From contig CANTAL010000100.1 of NCBI GenBank assembly GCA_947650365.1, positions 806,001-870,000 on the forward strand: a stretch of DNA of 64,000 bases. The letters run 5' to 3'. Below the pieces are notes generated by a model. The model searched no databases, was not told the origin of the DNA, and saw only the letters and a program-made list of their open reading frames with translations. This stretch comes from Chamaelirium japonicum (taxonomy: Eukaryota; Streptophyta; Magnoliopsida; Liliales; Melanthiaceae). Below are positions 25,840-42,400 of the stretch, in pieces (within the stretch, counting starts at the first letter, position 1; the number at the start of each line of letters is the position of its first letter). A program made the position numbers and the translations under genes.

Positions 25840-28800
25840 CTTATTAGAATGGATCAAACGAATGGATACATTCGAGCGAATGAATTAGAATGGATCGTAC
25901 AAATGAATTAGAAAGGTTACATTCGTGAGAATGAATTAGAATGGATCGTACGAATGAATTAGAATGGATTGTACGAATGAATTAGAATGGATCGTACGAA
26001 TGAATTAGAATGGATCGTACGAATGAATTAGAATGGATCGTACGAATGAATTAGAATAGATACCTTTGTGCATATGAATTAGAATGGATCGTACGAATGA
26101 ATTAGAATGGATCATATTAATGAATTAGAATGGATCGTACGAATGAATTAGAATGGATACATTCGTCCGATTGAATTAGAATGGATTGTGCGAATCAATT
26201 AGACAGGATCGTGCGAATGAATAAGAATGGATCATACGAATGAATTAGAATGGATCGTATGAATTAATTAGAATGGATACATTCGTGCGAATGAATTAGA
26301 ATGGATTGTATGAATGAATTAGAATGGATCGTGCGAATGAATTAGAATGGTTACATTCGTCCGAATGAATTAGAATGGATCATACGAATGGATTAGAATG
26401 GATCGTACGAATGAATTAGAATGGATCGTACAAATGAATTAGAAAGGTTACATTTGTAAGAATGAATTAGAATGGATCGTACGAATGAATTAGAATGGAT
26501 CGTACGAAAGGATTAGAATGGATCGTACGAATGGATCCGAATGAGTTAGAATGGATCATACGAATGAATTAGAATGGATCGTACGAATGAATTAGAATGG
26601 ATTGTGCGAATGAATTAGAATGGATCGTATGAATGAATAAGAATGGATCGTACGAATGAATAAGAATGGATCGTATGAACGAATTAGAATGGATCGTACG
26701 AACGAATTAGAATGGATCGTACGAACGAATTAGAATGGATCGTATGAACGAATTAGAATGGATCGTACGAATGAATTAGAATGGATACATTCGAGCGAAT
26801 GAATTAGAATGGATCGTACGAATGAATTAGAATGGATCATAGGAATGAATTAGAATGGATCGTGCAAATGAATTAGAATGGATACATTCGTGCGAATGAA
26901 TTAGAATGGATCATAGGATTGAATTAGAATGGATCGTACGAATGAATTAGAATGGTTACATTCGTGCAAATGAATTAGAATAGATCGTACGAATGAATTA
27001 GAATGGATCGTACGAATGGATTAGAATGGATCGTACGAATGGATTAGAATGGATCGTACGAATGAATTAGAATGGATGATAGGAATAAATTAGAATGGAT
27101 CGAGCAAATGAATTAGAATGGTAAATTCATGCGAATGAATTAGAATGGATCGTTGGAATGAATTAAAATGGATCGTACGAATGAATTAGAATGGTTACAT
27201 TCGTGCGAATGAATTAGAATGGATCGTACGAATGGATTAGAATGGATCGTACGAATGGATTTGAATGGATCGTACGAATGAATTAGAATGGATCGTACAA
27301 ATGAATTAGAAAGGTTACATTTGTGAGAATGAATTAGAATGGATTGTACGAATAAATTAGAATGGATCGTACAAATGGATTAGAATGGATCGTACGAATG
27401 GATTAGAAGGGATCGTACAAATGAATTAGAATAGATCATACAAATGAATTAGAAAGGTTACATTCGAGAGATTGAATTAGAATGGATCGTACGAATGAGT
27501 TAGAATGGATCATACGAATGAATTAGAATGGATCGTACGAATGAATTAGAATGGATTGTGCGAATGAATTAGAATGGATCGTATGAATGAATTAGAATGG
27601 TTACATTCGTGCGAATGAGTTAGAATGGATCGTACGAATAGTTTAGAATGGATCGTACGAATGGATTAGAATGGATCGTACAAATGAATTATAATGGATA
27701 CATTCGAGCTAATGAATTAGAATGGATCGAACGAATGAATTAGAATGGATTGTACGAACGGATTAGAATGGATCGTACGAATGGATTAGAACTCATTATA
27801 TGAATGAATTAGAATAGATATATTCGTGCGAATGAATTAGATTGCATCGTACGAATGAATTTGAATAGATTGTACGAATGAATTAGAATGGATCGTACGA
27901 ATGAATTAGAATGGATCATGCGAATGAATTAGAATAGATCGTACGAATGAATTAGAATGGATCGTGCGAATGAATTAGAATGGATCGTACGAATGAATTA
28001 GAATGGATCCACCGAATGAGTTAGAATGGATCATACAAATGAATTAGAATGGATCGTACGAGTGAATTAGAATAGATCGTGCGAATGAATTAGAATGGAT
28101 CGTACGAAAGAATTAGAATGGATCGTACGAATTAATTAGAATGGATCATACGAATGAATTAGATTCGATCGTGCGAATGAATTAGAATGGATCATACGAA
28201 TGAATTAGAATGGATACATTTGTGCGATGAATAAGAATGGAGCATACGAATGAATTAGAATGGAGCGTACGAATGAACTAGAATGGATATATTCGTGCGA
28301 ATGAATTAGAATGGATCAAATGAAAGAATTAGAATGGATCGTGCGAATGAATTAGAATGGATCATACAAATGAATTAGAAAGGTTACATTCGTGAGAATG
28401 AATTAGAATGGATCGTACGAATGAATTAGAATGGATCATGCGAATGAATTTGAATGGATCGTACGAATGAATAAGAATGGATCATACGAATGAATTAGAA
28501 TGGATACATTCGAGCGAATGAATTAGAATAGATCGTAGGAATGAATTAGAATGGATCATACGAATGAATTAGAATGGATCGTGTGAATGAATTAGAATGG
28601 ATCGTACGAATGAATTAGAATGGATACATTCGTGCGAATGAATTAGAATGGATCGTACGAATGGATTAGAATGGATCATACGAATGGATTAGAATGGATC
28701 GTACAAATGAATTAGAAAGGTTACATTTGTGAGAATGAATTAGAATGGATCGTACGAATGAATTAGAATGGATCGTACGAATGGATTAGAATGGATCGTA

Positions 28801-29785
28801 CGAATGGATTAGAATGGATCATACGAATGAATTAGAATGGATCGTACGAATGGATTAGAATGGATCGTATGAATGAATTAGAATGGATCGTACGAATGAA
28901 TTAGATTGGATAGTACGAATGAATTAGAATGGATACATTTGTGCGAATGAATTAGAATGGATCGTGCGAATGAATTAGAATGGATCGTACGAATGAATTA
29001 AAATGAATATATTTATGCGAATAAATTAGAATGGATCGAACGAATGAATTAGAATGGATACATTTGTGCGAATGAATTAGAATGGATCGTACGAATGAAT
29101 TAGAATGGATCGTACGAATGAAATAGAATGGATACATTTGTGCGAATGAATTAGAATGGATCGTACGAATGAATTAGAATGGATCGTACGAATGAATTAG
29201 ATCGTACGAACGAATTAGAATGGATCGTATGAATGAATTAGAATGGATACATTCGAGCGAATGAATTAGAATGGATCGTACGAATGAATTAGAATGGATC
29301 ATAGGAATGAATTAGAATGGATCGTGCAAATGAATTAGAGTGGATACATTCGTGCGAATAAATTAGAATGGATCGTAGGAATGAATTAAAATGGATCGTA
29401 CGAATGAATTAGAATGGTTACATTCATGCGAATGAATTAGAATGGATCGTACGAATGGTTTAGAATGGATCGTATGAATGGATTAGAATGGATCGTATGA
29501 ATGAATTAGAATGGATCGTACAAATGAATTAGAAAGGTTACATTTGTGAGAATGAATTAGAATGGATCGTACGAATGAATTAGAATGGATCATACGTATG
29601 AATTAGAATGGATCGTACGAATGAATTAGAATAGATCGTGTGAATGAATTAGAATCGATCGTACGAATGAATTAGAATGGATCGTACGGATCATACGAAT
29701 GAATTTGAATGGATCATGCGAATGAATTTGAATGGATCGTACGAATGAATAAGAATGGATCGTACGAATGAATTAGAATAGATCG
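25840..29785 (+). repeat. Longest uninterrupted forward-orientation satellite block
   Basis: About 3.9 kb of monomers read GAATGAATTAGAATG on the plus strand. It includes at least one copy of the 268-bp module (about 29290-29555) and repeated AAAGGTTACATT(C/T)GTGAG 28-mers. No gene or unrelated insertion is seen. Confidence 0.85.
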
Positions 29786-32700
29786 TACGAATGTATCCAT
29801 TCTAATTCATTCGTACGATCTATTCTAATTCGTTCATATGATCCATTCTAATTTGTTCGTACGATCCATTCTAATTCGTTCGTACGATCCATTCTAATTC
29901 GTTCGTACGATCCATTCTAATTCATTCGTATGATCCATTCTAATTCATTCGTACGATCCATTCTAATTCATTCTCACGAATGTAACCTTTCTAATTCATT
30001 TGTATGATACATTCTAATTCATTCGTACGATCCATTCTAATCCATTCGTACGATCCATTCTAATTCATTTTCACAAATGTAACCTTTCTAATTCATTTGT
30101 ACGATCCATTCTAATTCATTTGTACGATCCATTATAATCCATTTCTATGATCCATTCTAATTCATTTGTACGATCCATTCTAATTCATTCGCACAAATGT
30201 ATCCATTCTAATTCATTCGTTCGATCCATTCTAATTCATTCGCATAAATATATCCATTCTAATTCATTCGTACGATCCATTCTAATTCATTCGCACGATC
30301 CATTCTAATTCACTCGCACATATGTATCCATTCTAATTCATTCGTATAATCCATTCTAATTTATTCGCACGATCCATTCTAATTCATTCGTACGATCCAT
30401 TCAAATTCATTCGTACGATCCATTCTAAATCATTCGTATGATCCCTTCTAATCCATTCGTACGATCCATTATAATTCATTCGTACGATCCATTCATTCAC
30501 ACAAATGTAACCTTTCTAATTCATTTGTACGATCCATTCTAATTCATTCGTACGATCCATTCTAATCCATTCGTACGATCCATTCTAATCTATTCGTACG
30601 ATCCATTCTAATTCATTCGCACGAATGTAACCATTCTAATTCATTCGTACGATCCATTCTAATTCATTCCTATGATCCATTCTAATTTATTCGCTCGAAT
30701 GTAGTAATTCTTATTCATTTGCACGATCCAGTCTAATTCATTCCTATGATCCATTCTAATTCATTCGTACAATCCATTCTAATTCATTCGCACGAATGTA
30801 TCCATTCTAATTCATTCGTACGATCCATTCTAATTCATTCGTATGATCCATTCTAATCCATTCGTACGATCTATTATAATCCATTCGTACGATCCATTCT
30901 AATCCATTCGTACGATCCATTCTAATCCATTCGTACGATCCATTCTAATTCATTCTCACAAATGTAACCTTTCTAATTTATTTGTACGATCCTTTCTAAT
31001 TCATTTGTACGATCCATTCTAATTCATTCGCACGATCTATTCTAATTCATTCGTACGATCCATTCTAATTCATTCGCATGAATGTATCCATTCTAATCCA
31101 TTTGTATGATCCATTCTAATCCATTCGTACGATCCATTCTAATTCATTCATACAATCCATTCTAATTCATTCGCACGAATGTACCCATTCTAATTAATTC
31201 GTACGATCCAATCTAATTCAAACGTACGATCCATTCTAATTCATCGCACAAATGTATCTATTCTAATTCATTCGTACAATACGTTCTAATCCATTCGTAC
31301 GAATGAATTAGAATGGATCGTGCGAATGAATTAGAATCGATCGTACGAATGAATTAGAATGGATCGTACGAATGAATTAGAATGGATCGTACGAATTAAT
31401 TACAATGGATCATACGAATGAATTAGAATGGATACATTCATACGAATGAATTAGAATGGATCGTACGAGTGAATTAGAATGGTTCGTACGAATTGATTGG
31501 AATGGATCGTACGAAGGAATTAGAAATGATCATACAAATCAATTAGAAAGGTTACATTCGTGAGAATGAATTAGAATGGATCGTACGAATGAATTAGAAT
31601 GGATCATGCGAATGAATTTGAATGGATTGGACGAATGAATTAGAATGGATCGAACGAATGAATTAGAATGGATCATACGAATGAATTAGAATAGATCATA
31701 GGAATGAATTAGAATGGATCATACGAATGAATTAGAATGGATCGTACGAATGAATTAGAATGGATCGTAGGAATGAATTAGAATGGATCGTACGAACGAA
31801 TTAGAATGGATCGTACGAACAAATTAGAATGGATCGTACGCATGAATTAGAATGGATAAATTCGTGCGAATGAATTAGAATAGATCGTACGAATGAATTA
31901 TAATGGATCGTACGAATGGATTAGAACGCATTGTACGAATGAATTAAATATTATTGTACGATACATTCTAATTCATTCGTACGATCCATTCTAATTCATT
32001 CGCACAAATGTATCCATTCTAATTCATTCGCTCGAATGTATCCATTTTAATTCATTCGTACGATCCATTCTAATTCATTCGTACGATCTAATTCATTCGT
32101 ATGATCCATTCTAATTTATTCGTTCAAATATATCCATTCTAATTTATTCGTACGATCCATTCTAATTTATTCGTACAAATGTATCTATTCTAATTCATTC
32201 GTACGATGCGTTCTAATCCATTAGTACGATCCATCTTAATCCATTCATATGATCCATTCTAATTCATTCGTATGATCCATTCTAATTCATTCGTACGATC
32301 CATTCTAATTCATTTGGATGGATGTATCCATTCTAATTCATTCGCATGATCCATTCTAATTTATTCGTACAATCCATTCTAATTCATTCGTACGATCCAT
32401 TCTAATTCATTCTCACAAATGTAACCTTTCTAATTCATTTGTACGATCCATTCTAATTCATTCGTACGATCCATTCTAATCCATTCGTACGATCCATTCT
32501 AATCCATTCGTACAATCTATTCTAATTCATTCGCACGAATGTATCCATTCTAATTCATTCGTACGATCTATTCTAATTCATTCGTATGATCAATTCTAAA
32601 ATTGTACGAATGAATTAGAATGGATACATTCGAGCGAATGAATTAGAATAGATCGTAGGAATGAATTAGAATGGATCATACGAATGAATTAGAATGGATC

Positions 32701-35109
32701 GTGCGAATGAATTAGAATGGATTGTACGAATGAATTAGAATGGATACATTTGTGCGAATGAATAAGAATGGATCGGACGAATGAATTCGAATGGATCGTA
32801 CGATTCATTCTAATTCATTCGTACGATCCATTCTAATGCATTCGTACGATTTATTCTAATTCATTCGCACGATCCATTCTAATTCATTCGTACGATCCAT
32901 TCTTATTCATTCATACGATCCATTCTAATTCATTCGTAGGATCCATTCTAATTCATTCGTACAATCCATTCTAATTCATTTGTATGATCCATTCTAACTC
33001 ATTCGGTGGATCCATTCTAATTCATTCGTACGATCCATTATAATTCATTCACATGATCCCTTCTAATTCATTCATACAATCCATTCAAATTCATTCGTAC
33101 GATGCAATCTAATTCATTCGCACAAATGTATCTATTCTAATTTATTTGTACAATGCGTTCTAATTCATTCGCACAAATGTATCCATTCTAATTCATTCGT
33201 ACGAATGTAACCATTGTAATTCATTCGTACGAATGTAACCATTGTAATTCATTCGTACGATCCATTCTAATTCGTTCGTACGATCCATTCTAATTCGTTC
33301 GTACGATCCATTCTAATTCATTCGTACGAACCATTCTAATTCATTCGCACGAATGTATCCATTCTAATGCATTCGTACGATTCATTCTAATTCACTCGCA
33401 CGATCCATTCTAATTCATTCGTACGATCCATTCTTATTCATTCATACAATCCATTCAAATTTATTCGCAAGATCCATTCTGATTCATTTGCACAATCTAT
33501 TCTAATTCATTCGCACAATCCATTCTAATTCATTCGCATGAATGTATCCATTCTAATTCATTCGTACGATCCATTCTAATTCATTCGTACGAATGAATTA
33601 GAATGGATCGTACGAATGAATTAGAATGGATAGTGCGAATGAATTAGAATGGATCGTACGAATTAACTAGAATGGATCGTACGAATGAATTAGAATGGAT
33701 CCACCGAATGAGTTAGAATGGATCATACGAATGAATTAGATTGGATTGTACGAATGAATTAGAATGGATCGGACGAATGAATTAGAATGGATCGTGCGAA
33801 TGAATTAGAATAGATCGTACGAATGGATTAGAATGGATCGTACGAATGGATCCATTCTAAAATGAGTTAGAATGGATCATACGAACGAATTAGAATGGAT
33901 CGTACGAACGAATTAGAATGGATCGTACGAATGATATAGAGTGGATATATTCGAGCGAATGAATTAGAATGGATCGTACGAATGAATTAGAATGGATCAT
34001 AGGAATGAATTAGAATGGATCATGCAAATGAATTAGAATGGATACATTCGTGCGAATGAATTAGAATAGATCGTAGGAATGAATTAGAATGGATCGTACG
34101 AATGAATTAGAATGGTTACATTCGTACGAATGAATTAGAATGGATCGTATGAATGGATTAGAATGGATCTTACGAATGAATTAGAATTGATACATTTGTA
34201 CGAATGGATTAGAACACATTGTACGAATGAATTAGAATAGATACATTTGTGCGAATGAATTAGATTGCATCGTACGAATGAATTTGAATGGATTGTACGA
34301 ATCAATTAGAATGGATCGTGCGAATGAATTAGAATGGATCGTACGAATGAATTAGAATGGATCCACCGAATGAGTTAGAATGGATCATATAAATGAATTA
34401 GAATGGATCGTACGAATGAATTAGAATGGATCGTACGAATGAATTAGAATGGATCGTACGAATGAATAAGAATGGATCGTACGAATGAATTAGAATGGAT
34501 CGTGCGAATGAATTAGAATGAATCGTACGAATGCATTAGAATGGATCGTACGAATGAATTAGAATTAATCGTACGATCCATTCTAATTCATTCGCCCGAT
34601 CCATTCTAATTCATTCGCACGAATGTATCCATTCTAATTCATTCGTACAATCTATTCTAATTCATTCGCGCGATCCATTCTAATTCATTTGTATGATCCA
34701 TTCTAATTCATTCCTATGATCTATTCTAATTCATTCGCTCGAATGCATCCATTCTAATTCATTCGTACAATCTTAGAATTTATCATACAAATGAATTAGA
34801 ATGGTTCGTACGAATGAATTAGAATGGATACATTCGTGCGAATGAATTAGAATGGATCGTACAAATGAATTAGAATGGATCGGACGAATGAATTAGAATG
34901 GATGGTACGATTCATTCTAATTAATTGATACGATCCATTCTAATGCATTCGTACGATTCATTGTAATTCATTCGCACGATACATTCTAATTCATTCGTAC
35001 GATCCATTCTTATTCATTCATATGATCCATTCCAATTCATTCGCACAATCCATTCTAACTCATTTTAGAATGGATCCATTCTAATTCATTCGTACGATCC
35101 ATTCTATTC

Positions 35110-38100
35110 ATTCCTACGAATGAATTTGAATGGATCGTACGAATGAATTAGAATGGATCGTACGAATGAATTAGAATGGATCCATCGAATGAATTAGAAT
35201 GGATCGTATGAATGAATTAGAATGGATCGTGCGAATGATTCGTGCTAATGAATTAGAATAGATCGTGCGAATGAATTAGAATGGATCGTACGAATGAATT
35301 AGAATGGATATATTTGAACGAATAAATTAGAATGGATCATACGAATGAATTAGAATGGATCGTACGAATGGATTAGAATGGATCATATGAATGGATACGT
35401 TCATGCAAATGAATTAGAATGGATCGTACGAATGAATTAGAATGGATCATATGAATGAATTAGAATGGATCGAACGAATGAATTAGAATAGATCATATGA
35501 ATGGATTAGAATGGTTACATTCGTGCGAATGAATTAGAATGGATCGTACGAATGGATTTGAATAGATCGTACGAATGGATTAGAACGCATTGTACGATTG
35601 AATTAGAATGGATCGTACGAATGAATTAGAATAGATACATTCGTGGGAATGAATTAGAATGGATTGTACGTATGAATTAGAATAGATTGTACGTATGAAT
35701 TAGAATGGATCGTGCGAATGAACTAAAATGGATACATACATTCATGCGAATGAATTAGAATGGATCGTATGAATGAGTTAGAATGGATCGTATGAATGAA
35801 TTAGAATGGATACATTCGAGCGAATGAATTAAAATGGATCATATGAAAGAATTAGAATGGATCATACGAATGAATTAGAATGGATCGTACGAATGAATTA
35901 GAATGGATCATAGGAATGAATTAGAATGGATCGTACGAATGAATTAGAATGGATTAGAATGGATCGTACGAATGAATAAGAATGGATCGTACGAATGGAT
36001 TAGAATGGATCATACGAATGGATGAGAATGGATCGTACGAATGGATTAGAATGAATCGTACGAATGAATTAGAATGGATCATAGAAATAAATTAGAAAGG
36101 TTTCATTCGTGAGAATGAATTAGAATGGATCGTGCGAATAAATTAGAATGGATCGTACGAACGAATTAAAATGGAACGTACGAACGAATTAGAATGGATC
36201 ATACGAATGACTTAGAATGGATACATTCGAGCGAATGAATTAGAATGGATCGTACGAATGAATTAGAATGGATCATAGGAATGAATTAGAATGGATCGTT
36301 CAAATGAATTAGAATGGATACATTCGTGCGAAGGAATTAGAATGGATCGTAGGAAAGAATTAGAATGGATCGTACGAATGAATTAAAATGCTTACATTCG
36401 TGCGAATGAATTAGAATGGATCGTACGAATGGATTAGAATGGATCGTAGGAATGGATTAGAATGGATCGTACGAATGAATTAGAATGGATCGTACAAATG
36501 AATTAGAAAGGTTACATTTGTGAGAATGAATTAGAATGGATCGTACGAATGAATTAGAATGGATCGTACGAATGGATTAGAATGCATCGTACGAATGAAT
36601 TTGAATGGATCGTAAGAATGAATTAGACATAGGAATGAATTAGAATGGATCATACGAATGAATTAGAATGGATCGTAAGAATGAATTAGAATGGATCGTA
36701 CGAATGAATTAGAATGGATCGTATGAATGGATTAGAACGCATTGTACGAATGAATTAGAATGGATCGTACGAATGGATTAAAATGGATCGTACGAATGAA
36801 TTTTTATGGATACATTCAAGCGAATGAATTAGAATGGATCGTACGAATGAATTAGAATGGATCATAGGAATGAATTAGAATGGATCGTGCAAATGAATTA
36901 GAATGGATACATTCGTGCGAATGAATTAGAATGGATCGTAGGAATAAATTAGAATGGATCGTACGAATGAATTAGAATGGTTACATTCGTGCGAATGAAT
37001 TAGAATAGATCGTACGAATGGATTAGAATGGATCGTACGAATGGATTAGAATGGATCGTGCGAATGATTTAGAATGGATCGTACAAATGAATTAGAAAGG
37101 TTACATTTGTGAAAATGAATTAGAATGGATCATACGAATGGATTAGACTGGATCGTACGAATTAATTAGAATGGATCGTACGAATGAATTAGAATGGATA
37201 CATTTGTACGAATAAATTAGAATGGATTGTATGAATGAATTAGAATGGATTGTATGAATAAATTAGAACGGATCGTACGAATGAATTAGAATTGATCGTG
37301 CGAATGAATTAGAATGGATCATAGGAATGAATTAGAATGGATCGTGCAAATGAATTAGAATGGATACATTCGTGCGAATGAATTAGAATGGATCGTAGGA
37401 ATGAATTAGAATGGATCGTATGAATGAATTAGAATGGTTACATTCGTGCGAATGAATTAGAATGGATCGTACGAATGGATTAGAATGGATCGTACGAATG
37501 GATTAGAATGGATCGTACGAATGAATTAGAATGGATCGTGCAAATGAATTAGAATGGATCGTACGAATGAGTTAGAATGGATCGTGCGAATGAATTAGAA
37601 TGAATAGTGCGAATGAATTAGAATGGATCGTACAAATGAATTAGAATAGATACATTCGTGCGAATGAATTAGAATGGATCATATGAATGAATTAGAATAG
37701 ATCGTACGAATGAATTAGAATGGATCGTACGAACGAATTAGAATGGATCGTATGAACGAATTAGAATGGATCGTACGAATGAATTAGAATGGATACATTC
37801 GAGCGAATGAATTAGAATGGATCGTACGAATGAATTAGAATGGATCATAGGAATGAATTAGAATGGATCATACAAATGAATTAAAAAGGTTACATTCGTG
37901 AGAATGAATTAGAATGGATCGTACGAATGAATTAGAATGGATCATGCAAATGAATTTGAATGGATCGTATGAATGAATTAGAATGGATCGAACGAATGAT
38001 TTAGAATGGATATATTCGAGCGAATGAATTAGAATAGATCGTAGGAATAAATTAGAATGGATCATACAAATGAATTAGAATGGATCGTGCGAATGAATTA

Positions 38101-38410
38101 GAATGGATTGTACGAATGAATTAGAATGGATACATTCATGCGAATGAATTAGAATGGATCGTACGAATGAATTAGAATGGATCGTACGAATGAATTAGAA
38201 TGGATATATTTGTACAAATAAATTAGAATGGATCGTACGAATGAATTAGAATGGATACATTCTTGTGAATAAATTAGAATGGATCGTATATTCGTGCAAA
38301 TAAATTAGAATGGATCATACAAATGAATTAGAATGGATCGTGTGAATGAATTAGAATGAATCGTACGAATGCATTAGAATGGATCGTACGAATGAATTAG
38401 AATGAATCGT
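35110..38410 (+). repeat. Forward-orientation satellite block rich in 268-bp modules
   Basis: About 3.3 kb of F monomers. Whole or near-whole 268-bp modules begin near 36271, 36860 and 37318, each opening with GATCATAGGAATG and GATCGTGCAAATG. The block ends at a copy of the recurrent F-to-R junction at about 38410. Confidence 0.8.
36271..36538 (+). repeat. 268-bp higher-order module of eleven monomers (example copy)
   Basis: The order is GATCATAGG, GATCGTTCAAATG (usually GTGCAAATG), GATACATTCGTGCG (28), GATCGTAGG, GATCGTACG, a TTACATTCGTGCG 28-mer, GATCGTACGAATGGATTAG, a further GGATTAG monomer, GATCGTACG, GATCGTACAAATG, and GTTACATTTGTGAG (28). The last 28-mer starts at 36511, 240 bp after the first base. 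Close relatives begin near 29305, 36860 and 45265, and the reverse form is at 19063. Confidence 0.65.
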
Positions 38411-39478
38411 ACGATCCATTCTAATTCATTCGTCCGATCCATTCTAATTCATTCGCACGAATGTATCCATTCTAATTCATTCGTACAATCCATTCTAATT
38501 CATTCGTACGATCCTTTCTAATTCATTCGCACGATCCATTCTAATTCATTCCTACGATCTATTCTAATTCATTCGCTCGAATGTATCCATTCTAATTCAT
38601 TCGTTCGATCTACTCTAATTCATTCGTACGATCCATTCTAATCCATTTGTACGATCCATTCTAATTCATTTGTACGATCCATTCTAATTCATTCGCTCGA
38701 ATGTATCCATTCTAATTCATTCGTACGATCCATTCTAATTTGATCATACGATCCATTCTAATTCGTTCGTACGATCCATTCTAAAATGAGTTATAATGGA
38801 TCATACAAATGAATTAGAATGGATCGTACGAATGAATTAGAATGGATTGTGCGAATGAATTAGAATGGATCGTATGAATTAGATCGGATCATGCGAATGA
38901 ATTAGAATGGATCGTACGAATGAATAAGAATGGATCATACGAATGAATTAGAATAGATATATTCATGCGAATGAATTAGAATGGATCAGATGAATGAATT
39001 AGAATGGATCATACGAATGAATTAGAATGGTTAGAATGGATACATTCGAGCGAATGAATTAGAATAGATCATACGAATGAATTAGAATGGATCTTACGAA
39101 TGAATTAGAATGGATACATTTGTGCGAATGAATTAGAATGGTTCGTGCAAATGAATTAGAATGGATACATTCGTGCGAATGGATTAGAATAGATCGTAGG
39201 AATGAATTAGAACGGATCGTACGATTCATTCGTACGATCCATTCTAATTCATTCTTACGAACTAATTCATTCATACAATCCATTCTAATTCATTCGTACG
39301 ATCTATTCTAATTCATTCGCACGAATGTATCCATTCTAATTCATTCGTACGATCCATTCTAATTCGTTCGTACTATCCATTCTAATTCATTCGTACGAAT
39401 AAATTAGAATGGATACATTCATGCAAATGAATTAGAATGGATACATTCGTGCAAATGAATTAGAATGGATTCATTTGT

Positions 39479-42400
39479 ACGATCCGTTCTAATTCATTTG
39501 CACGAATATACGATCCATTCTAATTCATTCGCACAAATGTATCCATTCTAATTCATTCGTACGATCCATTCTAATTCATTCGTACGATCCATTCTAATTC
39601 ATTCGCACAATCCATTCTAATTCATTCGTACGATCTATTCTAATTCTTTCGTACAATCCATTCTAATTCATTCGTACAATCCATTCTAATTCATTCGCAC
39701 TATCCATTCTAATTCATTCGTACGATCCATTCTAATTCATTCGTACAATCCATTCTAATTCATTCATACAAATGTATCCATTCTAATTCATTCGTACCAT
39801 CTATTCTAATTCTTTCATACGATCTATTCTAATTCATTCGCACGAATGTATCCATTCTAATTCATTCGCACAATCCAATCTAATTCAAACGTACGATCCA
39901 TTCTAATTCATTCATATGATGTACTCTAATTCATTTGTATGATCCATTCTAATTCATTCGTATGATTCATTCTAATTCATTCATACCATCCATTCTAATT
40001 CATTCGCACAAATGTATCCATTCTAATTCATTCGTACGATCCATTCTAATTCATTCGCACGATCCATTCAAATTCATTTGTACGAATGTATCCATTCTAA
40101 TTCATTCGCACGATCCATTCTAATTCATTCACACGATCCATTCTAATTCATTCGTATGATCCATTCTAATTCATTCGTACGATCCATTCTAAGTCATTTG
40201 CATGAATGTATCCATTCTAATTCATTCATACGATCCATTCCAATTCATTCGTATGATCCATTCTAATTCATTCATGCAACCCATTCTAATTCATTCATAC
40301 GATCCATTCTAACTCATTCATATGATCCATTCTAATTCATTCGCATGAATGTATGTATCCATTCTAGTTCATTCGCACGAATGTATCCATTCTAATTCAT
40401 TCGTACGATCTATTCTAATTCAATCGCAAGATCCATTCTAATTCATTCGTACGATCCATTCTAATTCATTCGTACGATCCATTCTAATTCGTTCGCACGA
40501 TCCATTCTAATTCATTCGTACAAATGTATCCATTCTAATTCATTCGTACGATCCATTCTAATTTATTCGTACAATCCATTCTAATTCAATCGCACAAATG
40601 TATCCATTCTAATTCATTCGTACGATCCATTCTAATTCATTCGCACGATCCATTCTAAATCAATCATACGATCCATTCTAATTCATTCGCACGATCCATT
40701 CTAATTCATTCGTACGATCCATTCTAATTCATTCGCACGAATGTATCCATTCTAATACATTCGTACGATTCATTCTAATTCATTTGCATGACCCATTCTA
40801 ATTCATTCGTACGATCCATTCTAATTCATTCGTCAAATCGATTCTAATTCATTCGCACGAATGTATCCATTCTAATTCATTCGTACAATCCATTCTAATT
40901 CAATCGCATGATCCATTCTAATTCATTCGTATGATCCATTCTAATTCATTCCTACGATCTATTCTAATTCATTCGCTCGAATGTATCCATTCTAATTTAT
41001 TCGTTCGATCCATTCTAATTCATTCATACAATCCATTCAAATTCATTCGCACGATCCATTCTAATCCACTCGTACGATCCATTCTAATCCATTCGTACGA
41101 TCCATTCTAATCCATTCGTACGATCCATTCTAATCTATTCGTACGATCCATTCTAATTCATTCTCACAAATGTAACCTTTCTAATTCATTTGTACGATGC
41201 ATTCTAATTCATTCGTACGATCCATTCTAATTCATTCGCACGAATGTAACCATTCTAATTCATTCGTACGATCCATTCTAATTAATTCCTACGATACATT
41301 CTAATTCAATCGCATGAATGTATCCATTCTAATTCATTTGCACGATCCATTCTAATTCATTCCTATGATCCATTCTAATTCATTCGTACGATCCATTCTA
41401 ATTTATTCGCTCGAATGTATCCATTCTAATTCATTCGTACGATCCATTCTAATTCATTCGCACGAATGTATCCATTCTAATGCATTCGTACGATTCATTC
41501 TAATTCATTTGCACGACCCATTATAATTCATTCGTACGATCCATTCTAATTCATTCGTCAAATCGATTCTAATTCATTCGCACGAATGTATCCATTCTAA
41601 TTCATTCGTACAATCCATTCTAATTCAATCGCATGATCCATTCTAATTCATTCGTATGATCCATTCTAATTCATTCCTACGATCTATTCTAATTCATTCG
41701 CTCGAATGTATCCATTCTAATTTATTCGTTCGATCCATTCTAATTCATTCATACGATCCATTCAAATTCATTCGCTTGATCCATTCTAATTCATTCATAC
41801 GATCCATTCTAATTCATTCTCACGAATGTAATCTTTCTAATTCATTTGTATGATCCATTCTAATTCATTCGTACGATCCATTCTAATCCATTCGTACGAT
41901 CCATTCTAATCCATTCGTACGATCCATTCTAATTCATTCTTACAAATGTAACCTTTCTAATTCATTTGTACGATGCATTCTAATTCATTCGTACGATCCA
42001 TTCTAATTCATTCGCACGAATGTAACCATTCTAATCCATTCGTACGATCCATTCTAATTAATTCCTACGATACATTCTAATTCATTCGCATGAATGTATC
42101 CATTCTAATTCATTTGCACGATCCATTCTAATTCATTCCAATGATCCATTCTAATTCATTCGTACGATCCATTCTAATTCATTCGCTCGAATGTATCCAT
42201 TCAAATTCATTCGTACGATCCATTCTAATTCATTCGTACGATCCATTCTAATTCATTCTCACGAATGTAACCTTTCTAATTCATTTGTATGCATCCATTC
42301 TAATTCATTCGTACGATCCATTCTAATTCATTCACATGATCCATTCTAATTCATTCGTACGATCCATTCTAATTCATTCGCACGAATGTACCCATTCTAA

